Shown piece by piece: positions 55,350 to 64,000 of a stretch of DNA of 64,000 nucleotides (position 1 is its first letter; each line of letters starts with the position of its first letter). The notes beneath the pieces were generated by a model. It was not told the DNA's origin and made no database searches. It saw only the letters and a program-made list of their open reading frames with translations. The translations under genes and the position numbers were made by a program. This stretch comes from Priapulus caudatus (lineage: Eukaryota > Priapulida > Priapulimorpha > Priapulimorphida > Priapulidae): positions 411,806 to 475,805 of the forward strand of contig NW_014577078.1 of assembly GCF_000485595.1 (NCBI RefSeq), in the 5' to 3' direction.

Positions 55350-56105
55350 TGAGAAAATTTTGGTTTTTGCGAAGTGGTTGCAGCAGCGTTTCTATTCACC
55401 TGCATGTTTCACTGTTTAAGCATGACTGTTCCCAGTACTAATATCTATACCTTAGTATATAAGTTTATTTTGAATTATGTATTATTTTATAATAATTTCT
55501 TCCTGAAACTTCTTAGCTCTTTTGAGATATTAAATGAAACATAAGCATTTGATGGCACAAGGAAACGGCAGGACATCACTCACATTTTGATTAAAATTCA
55601 TTAGATAAGTATTAGTAAAGAATACAATAACATCGAGCTAAATATACTTCTTGACAGCCATATTCAGGTTAATCGATTAAAAAATGCACAGGCTGATTGA
55701 GTTTGACAAGGCTGTAATACAATAGTGTTTAAATGATGTTATTCATTCTGCACATTTTATGGCATTGTTGTAAGCACGTTTATAATAGTGTAATTATATG
55801 AATTATATGTTTGCAAAAGTGCTAAATCTAATATCTAATATCTATATAACGCTGCAAAAACCAGGGTTAACTTTTTTTCATACGTTATCTATATGCTTTA
55901 ATGTGCATTTGTTGCATTTTTTGTAAGTGCAAAAGTCATCTCAGCTCGTGGTTAGAAAATGTCAAAAACTATGCTGGGTATTTAACATCTGGTAATGTTC
56001 TATTCTTGTAGTTTAAGTGTAACCCCTGTAATCTTTTTCTTTAACCTCTATAGACTCACAGTTAACTCAGTCATGTCCTTCTGTATGTGTAATCAGTAAA
56101 ATAAA
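55350..56105 (+). other. DAW1: Probable DAW1 3' UTR
   Basis: No ORF and AT-rich. An AATAAA lies at about 56099-56105. The extent is inferred, not shown; earlier weak signals exist. Confidence 0.4.
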
Positions 56106-56109
56106 TAAT

Positions 56110-57500
56110 GTCACTCTTGCAGTAGCAGTAAGTTGCATAAGTCCACCATCTATGACGTTTACCCTGTTATGTCTTGTCGGAAGAACAATAACTGATCAAG
56201 AGAATGTTTAATACAACTTAATTAACTCAGAAAACACTGCATTACAGCTATGGCGGCTAGAGCTGTTACAAAACGTCCCTGCGTGTACCAAACACTGCAA
56301 GCCAGTTTTACCACAAAGCGAGTGCAACGCACACCTGCGTTGCGGCTTGACCTACTTTGTAGAAGCCAAACCAGATGAGAGACCGGATACCAGAGGAAGA
56401 GTTTGCCTGAGAGGTGTTGATACGCTGCTCGCTAAGCGCGAATCTTGCGCGCAGTTCCGCGCACAGGCGCCACGCGACCGCGGAACGTCCTACGAAAGTA
56501 TCACGCGCCGCTGCAGCTTTTGATCCCGTGCGCCAATCGAAAGGCCGGCGCACGGATCAATTGCTGCCAGCGAACAGTCTCGAATTTTAGCGGGTCTAAT
56601 TCACTAGCAAACATATGCACAACACCATCGCGCAGCCTAATAGCGATTTTCACGTGACGTTCATAGATCACGGTCACTTGTATTTGTTATGTGTTCGTGG
56701 TTGGCAGAAGCAAAGCCGTGCTGCTTGACATTACAGATGAATGACCACATGTTCTGATAGAAAGCGCCTGTTTATGGCGTGCACGTACACGTGCTGCTGT
56801 GCGTGGGCGTGCGCTGCGGAGCGTACACGTGCGTGCATGCGTGCGTGCACGAACTTAACGTGCTGTGCCGTGAGCGCTGAGCAGTGAGAGGCAGTGGCGA
56901 GTATCCCTGAGCTGATGCCCGAGCCTGCGCTCCGCGCTGTGTATTCCTTGCGTCAGGAAGGCGGCAGCAAGCCGGTCGTGATCATCGTCCGAGCTGGAGC
57001 TGTGATCCTTCGAGTAGACTTCAGGACCGGAGCTCCGCTACACCCTACCATGGTCAGCTAGCAGCTAGAGAGCAGTAGGGGAGGGTGCAGAGCTTCCCTG
57101 ACTGAGGCCAACTGGCTCTGTGTTGCTTTGGAGCTTGGACGCCGCAGCTTATATACAGCCGTTGGGACAACCACGCTGGTTAGCAGTCTAAGTGACCCCA
57201 GTGTTGGAACCCCTGCAGGCTGCTCCAGTCCACATTACAACTGATAGGGTCAAGTGGTGCAGCAAAGGCTTTCCTTTCCCAATCCGTCCTGGCTGCCCAC
57301 GTGGCTACGAAGCCGTACGTGTCTTCAAGGTGTGCAAGTAATTGCCTGACGCATGCTAGCTATGTGTAATGTTGTACAAGCGGGTCGAATTCGCTACCAC
57401 ATGAAACATCAGCTATTGCATTGAGCAATCACTGAAAGAACTTGCCTCCGTCAATCCACAGGCGAACGGCGAAATACTACCAGCTGTGCCTGATAGCTCC
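56110..57500. other. Intergenic DNA downstream of DAW1
   Basis: No gene recognised. 56428-56590 is an inverted copy of the repeat at 33146-33310. Confidence 0.5.
56428..56590. repeat. Dispersed GC-rich repeat, inverted copy
   Basis: The reverse complement matches 33146-33310 (CGGAACTGCGCGCAAGAT, GGACGTTCC, CTGGCAGC). Its inverted arms are less perfect here. Confidence 0.65.
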
Positions 57501-57698
57501 CAAATCCCATGAGTGTGCGCGAGCATGAAGTGTGCGTGCGTGCACTGGGCAGTACATCGTGCGTAGGGCGTGCACGTCGCGTGTGGTGGTGCATCGTGAC
57601 AGCGTGCGTCGGTGCGTCCGTGTGTTGCATGTACCGTGCGTGCGTGCATGCATGTGCACGTAGACGTGCGTGCGTGCGTGCGTGCGTGCGTGCGTAGA

Positions 57699-57729
<31 letters not shown>

Positions 57730-57868
57730 ACGTACACGTGCGTGCGTGCGTGCGCACGTACACGTGCGTGCATGCGTGCGTGCATGAGTGTGTGTGTGCA
57801 CGTACACGTGCGTGCGTGCGTGCGTGCGTGCGTGCGTACGTACACGTGCGTGCGTGCGCTTGTATCGA
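57500..57868 (+). repeat. TGCG tetranucleotide repeat block
   Basis: Dense GTGCGTGCGTGCG runs interrupted by ACGTACACGTGCG and GCACGTAGACGTGCG units, almost all alternating purine-pyrimidine. All long frames here are repeat artefacts. Confidence 0.92.
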
Positions 57869-57944
57869 ACAATATCACGCATCTGCTTGCTACCAACCGT
57901 AATATGGATAAACAGAAAAATACAGAAAACAAGAAAATAATTAA

Positions 57945-58052
57945 AAAACAGACGGGATTCGATCCAACGACATTTCAGCAGTGTCGTCTCTGCTCTATGC
58001 GTTCAGCTATCGAGGCATTGAGGTTTTGTGTTATGGATGTGCCTTAAATACA
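57945..58052 (-). ncRNA. tRNA-derived SINE head or tRNA pseudogene
   Basis: On the minus strand, TAGCTGAACGCATAGAGCA resembles an A box and GGATCGAATCC a B box, about 30 bases apart. A perfect 5-bp stem, CGACA with TGTCG, lies where the anticodon stem should be, around a 9-base loop. T-rich sequence follows (TTTTTTAATTATTTTC). The long loop and lack of an acceptor stem argue against a working tRNA. Confidence 0.55.
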
Positions 58053-58059
58053 CTGGGGC

Positions 58060-58930
58060 GTCATTGAGGAGTTTGAGGCACATGATTTGTATCAACCAAT
58101 GGGATTTGCGAGGGCATCGTCACCGAGTAAACATCGTGAGTGGCATGCGGTGGGCGTAGTCATTGAGGTAATTAAGGTTATTTCAGTTTTATTATAGTTT
58201 TTCGTGCGCTTTTAGATGCCAAAAATTTTCAACGATGTTACGATGACATGCTTACCAGCAAACGCTGTGTCAAGTCAGTCACTGTTGCCCACGAATTCAG
58301 ACTAAGCGAATTCCCAGTGAATTCCCATAATGTAATTCCCTGTTTTGTATTTAATGGCCAATAGGGGGACCGTGCCGCTGCAAATTTGAACTGACACCTG
58401 CGGTGAAAAGACGGACTAACTGATTTCACAGAAATAGAAAATAAAGTGAATTATATCACTTCCTCCCCTCTAATTGGGAACCATCTATCACAATATTCTA
58501 CGATTTGTAAAATTCTAGTCACCGTCTAACTCGTCCCACGACAGGTTCGGGGTTAGGAAGTATCTCACGTGCTGTATAGTGTTAACCTTGCATTCACCAC
58601 ATTGCGGCTGAACGTCATGTGAACTCATTCTTGGCTGTAGTTGATTTACATGTACGTGTCCAAACACCGTGATCTGTCTGGACGCTGACTAACACTTGCC
58701 CAATAGTTTTATGACAGTTCCCGGCACCCACTACTGTCCGCAGGTGTAGTTTCGTGCATAAACTAATGATTCAATGTCAGAACAATGTTTACCTCTAATT
58801 GTTAATGTGATCCTCCCGAATAGCTTCCTGTGGCCACTGTAGTGACAGTAGATTTCTAAGTTAACACCCTTCAGCAGGCGATTTCCCCGCCAACCCAAGA
58901 TGTGGCGAGCACAGGTACGTGGCTAAGAAT
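58060..58930. other. Unassigned intergenic DNA
   Basis: Nothing recognised; possibly the rest of the minus-strand gypsy remnant. Confidence 0.4.
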
Positions 58931-59480
58931 AGACTAATTGCATCTATTAATCTCGCTCCTCCCGCAAGTTCGCTTCTCCAGTTTTAATAGAGTGAACAAA
59001 ACGCTCTGCTTTCTCATTCCAGGCAGGGTGGAACTGTGGCGAGGTGACATGTTGAATGCCCAGTTGCACACAGATTTCCTCGAACTCGTGTGAAACAATT
59101 TGGGGCCCGTTGTCTGTTACAATCTTATCCGGGAATCCCTCTTTAGTGAAGATTTGTTTCAACACATCGACTGTGTCACGTGATATTGTTTTACCAAGGC
59201 TCAACATGGTGACCTATACAAACTAAGTGAGCATCAATGCAAACTAGTTACCTTTTCCCCTTATAAAGGCCTGCAAAATATAGCTGATTTCGTTGCCATG
59301 GCTTCTCTGTTTGTGGCCACTCTTGAAACGTTTTGTTTGGCAGTTTAGCTGACAAACGACACGTACGGCTCGCAGCACTAGACGAGTTTCTCAATATCTT
59401 GGCTAATGTCTGGCCACCACACATAGTGACGGGCCATTTGCGTCATTTGCATCATTCCCTAGTGTGCCTATGAAATAGGC
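58930..59480 (-). pseudogene. Minus-strand gypsy integrase fragment
   Basis: The frame 59207-58947 contains FPDKIVTDNGPQIVSHEFEE (second catalytic D) and HPAWNEKAERFV (catalytic E). Upstream on the minus strand (to about 59470) are RHYVWWPDI and decayed cysteines of the zinc-binding part, with several stops. No other domain or LTR is clear. Confidence 0.8.
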
Positions 59481-60245
59481 CAAGTACCTTCTTTCGCAGT
59501 GAGAACGATACAACAATACGAGTGTAAGCACATAGTCCATGATCCTGTAGCGTTGGTCGGTACCATCCGGGGGGAATAATTCTTATTGTGATTTTTGGCA
59601 AAGTAACAGCATCTCTTTATCAGTCAAACTTTAACATTGAAATTTGTCCCACCTTTTGCTAGGATCATTTGCTTCTCAACAAAATGTGCTAAACATGCCT
59701 AGGTTGAAAAGTATGTCATTGGTGACAATTATAGTATCGGTACCTATTTCCTGTGTGATAAATTATACCATCTTTAGAGGAGGATTTGTCTATCATTTAT
59801 TGTAGAAAAGTAAGTAAAAGTTCTGGAACATAATTATATGGGTTTGTACCAAATTTATTAAGAAATCCACAAATCTAAATTTCTTTTGTGTATGTTATAT
59901 ATTAAGACCAGTATAGCAGAATCCTTTCCTAGAAGCAAACAAAAGTAAATGATAGCATGTTCATGAACAAGATTAATATTTTTTTCCTATATTTCCTAAA
60001 AAAATACAGAATTTTAGGGATTTAAATACTCAATAATGCACATATGAAGGTATCAAACACCTGTATTACACAATATAAACCAATAAGACAGTAGTAAGAT
60101 GGTTAATCATGTGCAATCTGATGAATGAGTCAAAGGTGAAAATGAAACAATCTTCTGTTGTATGACTTAAAATTACAGAATAGAAAAACAAATGTGGTGT
60201 TCCACGCTACCAAGGCCATTACCTAGGTCTGTGTTCAAGATGAAC
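59481..60245. other. Unassigned AT-rich DNA
   Basis: No gene recognised. Confidence 0.4.
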
Positions 60246-60249
60246 TTAA

Positions 60250-60560
60250 AAATCATAATCATTATCCAGTTCTTCAATATCCTCATCTGCACTTTCCCCA
60301 TCATCTAACTCAAAGATGGATGCCTGGTTCTCACAGTCTGGCAGTCTGCACATATCCGTGCATTTCAGTCCGTTTGACAAACACATTTTGGTAGTAAACA
60401 CTTTCGTGTACAATTGCAGGCCAATAAATCAAGGACCGCCTCATGTGCTGGCTGACCATGCAGTGCACCACCACAGTTACTGGTCATCTCCTTCCTTCTC
60501 AATCTTCCATCCCCGGCCAACAGGACTTGGTACTTTGGACTTGGTAGTATTGTTTACGAT
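60250..60560 (-). pseudogene. Cysteine-rich domain and acidic tail of an uncharacterised protein, decayed
   Basis: Read on the minus strand over shifting frames: PVGRGWKIEKEGDDQ (about 60525), then LDLLACNCTRKC and LPKCVCQT (about 60440-60390), then NGLKCTDMCRLPDCENQ, ending with a strongly acidic tail (ELDDGESADEDIEELDNDYD) and stop at 60250. Paired cysteines in this spacing followed by an acidic tail recur, as I recall, at the C-terminus of uncharacterised and often transposon-linked proteins in invertebrates. At least two frameshifts or stops are present. The rest of the protein is not seen. Confidence 0.5.
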
Positions 60561-60744
60561 TTGGGAAAGGCTGCAAAATCGAACACGTCATTTTCAGTTG
60601 TAATCAAGAAGTCAGAGAAGTCACATCTCTGCATAAATTATCTACTCTACAATATCTACAAGCATGGCTCCAAAGAAGAAGGCAGTCAACAAGTTGATGA
60701 TAGATTGAGATTTGCAGGATTTTTATATACTTTTTGCCAAAAAA

Positions 60745-61030
60745 TCGTAAGGACTCGTAATTACTCGTACCTATTCGTAACAACACGTAAACAGGTCGTA
60801 ACTAACACGTAAAAGCTTCGATGAATCGTAACATTCTGTAATATATCCGTGACAACTCTTAACAAATCGTGGAATTTTGCCGTAAATACATCGTAATAAC
60901 TCGTAATAATCAGTAATAAACCGTAAATAGCTCGTAATAACACGTAAATCGCTCGTAACAGTGGCCAAATCGTAAGGATCCGTGTACTTTTACGAATTTG
61001 TGCGATCCGTAAGGACTCGTAAGAAAAATC
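60745..61030. repeat. 10-bp-period CGTAA array
   Basis: About twenty CGTAA or near-CGTAA words (TCGTAA, ACGTAA, CCGTAA) recur at spacings of mostly 10-11 bases. The spacers vary. AAGGACTCGTAA occurs near both ends. No ORF explains it. Confidence 0.8.
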
Positions 61031-64000
61031 CGTGTATGTGAAGGGGGTATAAGTAGCTTGGGCATAATATCTATGGGAAAAGCCAGGTAGTTGGCATTTT
61101 AGCCGAATGGCACTGAGGGTGGTCACAGCCAGTTTTTTGCGCCCTCAGTGGTTCTTTTACGTCCCCATTGGCCTTAGTATTACTGGAGACGGGACCGCCA
61201 TTTTACGTGCTCATCCGAGCCACGGGAGATTCACAGTCTCCAATGTTGAGAGCCAGAGATTATATCTCTATTATGAGCTCTTGATATGATATATCTTCAC
61301 CGTTGTTGTTTTCTTCCTATGTAATGTATCAGTGCTCTCAAATTCTGTTAGATGCTTATTTTACCCCTCTTGCAAGCAGTTCAAATTGTTATAGCTAATT
61401 ATATTAATAAACAATGTTGAAATTTTGACTATTACACTTGAACTCCACGCTAAACACGCAGCGTACACCGTATATAAATACGAGATCGCCTAACTATATA
61501 TGGCATATGCCGGCTTGGCAGGAGAGATGTGACGTCGCGTGCAAGTAATCGCCCACAGCAATTTTTATCTGAGCGCGGTAATTTCTCATATGTTAGCCCA
61601 TGTAGCAACATTACTGCGTGATGATTCTGACAGATTATTTGAAATATTAGAAGAATATAATTATATCTATGATATACAAGTGTGACTGGGTTATTTTGAC
61701 ATTTAAAAGCTCGACAAATCCTTTAACAACGTCTACTATAGGTCCTTATGAAGAGCACTTGTCATTTCTACAGTTTCTTCATCGAGCCTTCCTCTAAACT
61801 TCTGAAGCTGTAGCTGATTCAGATGATCTGATGTATGTCGATGTGATGTATCTTTACGAATACATCTACTATACTCAATAGCGAATTATTCCACTCGGAG
61901 CTTGTGCTCCGACTGCGCCACCGCCGCATAATCGGTGTATTGCTTTCTAAGCCGGACCGCTTTGGTGGGAGAGAAACGCGTTTCGATCTATTCAATGGCG
62001 ATCTGTCACATCACAAACAATAATTATGTATCCATCAATGACACATGTTCCGATTTTCTACCTATCTTTTATGCTGTAACTCCGAGTTTTTTCTTGCGTC
62101 TCTTACTTACATAATTTTATGTAAATGGTCTGCGATTAACCTTTATTGTTGGGTGTGGATTATTTAGAACCGTCGCCGCCTGCTGATTACAATAATAACA
62201 CAATTATATATTGTTATTCCTAGTACAACTACAACAGAAGTTAAAATCAGGATACATTCTAAAATTTCGCATTTACAGAACTAATCGAATTGCACGTTTA
62301 TTAATAGTTATTATTCGTGCCCGATCTGTATTATAAATGAAAAGCTTCAACTTGCTGATAGAGTAAACTACCTGCGTGTTCCTTTACCCTGTGAACTAAA
62401 GTCGGCAGTCTAGGTTAAATTGATCAATCCGTTTCAGCTCAATCTTTTGTAATTATATCGAACTCATGGCCTTGCTATCGATGTAGTTTACAGCACGTTT
62501 ATATATTTACGCCACTCTATATAATATTGAATTTCCATTCTCTAGCGACAGCTTTTTATGTATGCTTTCTTTGTAGACAGTTGTGACGGCGTGATGTGCA
62601 TTACACAAGCTAAAAAGGTAGACTTCCCAAACTGTCAGTTGTTATATAATGTAAAACATAATCGCAGCTTCCTTAATATAGGAAGATGAAAAATGGACCC
62701 CGTAAACGTTTAATCAGGCAAAAAAATATATGAATATGAAACGACGAAAAATGTTCCATTACATTAGTTTCACGTCGTAACAGACTGTTTAAATAGTAGG
62801 GCCTACATATCACTTGCTATAACTAGGAGGGCTACCAGACAGGTAACTGGCTAGTCGATACTATGTGGAGTTATCGCGTATCAGGACTGAACTCAAAGAG
62901 AATCGGAACAACAGCATTACACGAAAATTTCAGCGAAGGCATTTTTATAACGTTCTCAATACAATTTTGGTAAGATTTTACAACGCGCTGTTGAAGCGAC
63001 GTAATTTAAACGCCACCACGTTTCGTACGCACTTACCGAGGCTTCCGCTTGAAAGGTTAATAACACAATAATGTAGAACTACTGTTACCACATTGAGTCT
63101 GATCACAAGTAGTGCCCGCGGTGACTCTACTGCTAGTAATAACACGGCATCGAGAAGTTATATGAACTTTGTCGTTGTAATAATTTCTGACACGAGTTAT
63201 CTAATGATTTCGTAAAGTGATATTTTTAAATTGCCAGCTTAGGGTTTTTGGCTAATGATTATATTTAAATTATTTAGGTGCTTCATACCTGAAAAATCAA
63301 TGATAGCCAGACTGATTTGTGATGTTCACATTATAAAACGCAGAAAACGTCGGATGAATGCATGATTGAAACACTAAAAGCACAACATTTATCAATATAA
63401 CTACCAATTAAATAACCTCTCAGCAATAATTAAAGTGATTAAAGCCAACATCTCTATCACAAAGTCACGTCTTTACAAGAACGAATTTCTCGCGACAAGT
63501 CACACAACATTCCATTAACAGAAATCTCATGACCGTTATACAGAACGAACCACGTCCATCTCCCACAATACTTTTTGTAGCACTTATGAGTCCGTATGTA
63601 AAATTGGTATAAGATTCAGCATGAAGCGAGTGAATGAAGGCAATCGCGTTAACAATGGGCAAAACGTATCCAGGAAGGTTACTGCAATAAAGTTGTCATA
63701 TCTGTCGTGAAAAGATTTACGTACACGGTACACCGCATGTGACATAAAAGAATGCGTTTTTTTACAGGTAATAGGAGCTTAGTTTTAATGTTCATTTGGT
63801 TGTCAAGACTGCACATTACACAGAGCAATTTGTGGAAGCAAGTAAACACTATAATTTTATTTTTTTCTTTATTGTAAATTCCGTACTTTTAAGCCTTTTG
63901 TATAAATGAGAGGGAGATAGATAGACGGATAGCGAAAATGGTGACAGAGAAGTGGGCAGCACAGGGATGGAGAGAGAGGGAGAGATGGCGGAAATCGTAT
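61031..64000. other. Unassigned right end of window
   Basis: About 3 kb with only short chance ORFs. A small hairpin CGGAGCTTGTGCTCCG is at about 61896-61911, and a GA-rich stretch lies near 63905-63990. I cannot support any gene here. Confidence 0.5.

Noticed and set aside
57413-58047. Several overlapping ORFs of 60-150 residues
   Set aside because: Artefacts of the TGCG repeat; composition is arginine, histidine, alanine, threonine and cysteine-valine repeats in every frame.
60316-60603. 95-residue plus-strand ORF
   Set aside because: Shadow of the minus-strand cysteine-rich frame, which carries the recognisable pattern.
62865-63071. Possible gene at the right end (68 residues)
   Set aside because: Short, no recognisable motif, no splice context; cannot be told from chance.

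Overview
This is nuclear DNA from an animal, most likely an invertebrate. Genes are split by GT-AG introns, most of the sequence is intron or transposon, and two ordinary single-copy animal genes can be read. There is nothing bacterial or viral in the gene layout. I cannot fix the phylum from the sequence alone. Positions 19051-19060 are Ns, so this is a scaffold with at least one gap.

Two host genes lie head to head. On the minus strand, 6733-6927 is the first coding exon of the mitochondrial propionyl-CoA carboxylase beta chain (PCCB); the rest of the gene should lie beyond the left edge. On the plus strand, 12 coding exons between 10004 and 55349 join in phase into a complete 415-residue DAW1/WDR69 (ODA16) protein, the WD-repeat adaptor that loads outer dynein arms for transport into cilia. 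The roughly 3.1 kb between the two start codons holds long GT, GA and CA microsatellites and two or three small hairpin elements.

Nearly everything else is mobile DNA, often nested. From left to right: a CR1/L2-like LINE (about 246-6430) carrying a 3.75 kb PIF/Harbinger transposon and a palindromic element; intron 1 of DAW1 with several foldback or MITE-type elements and a TTAA-flanked element; intron 3 with an inverted-repeat element that contains the N gap and part of a Ty3/gypsy pol; intron 6 with a Harbinger fragment and a 12 kb gypsy element (gag, protease, RT, integrase, LTRs) that itself holds three MITE insertions; intron 7 with a 920 bp TTAA-flanked element inside an older open frame; intron 8 with a minus-strand LTR; intron 10 with a second gypsy element, a nested hAT fragment and an extra coiled-coil ORF; intron 11 with a MITE carrying telomere-like repeats. 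Downstream of DAW1 are a TGCG repeat block, a tRNA-like SINE head, a minus-strand gypsy integrase fragment, a decayed cysteine-rich reading frame and a striking 10-bp-period CGTAA array. The last 3 kb show nothing I can name.

The most unusual signals are the telomere-repeat MITE family with 9 bp target duplications, the 10-bp-period CGTAA array, the extra ORF of the second gypsy element, and an LTR whose match to its partner stops exactly at a splice-donor-like GTAAGT upstream of DAW1 exon 7.
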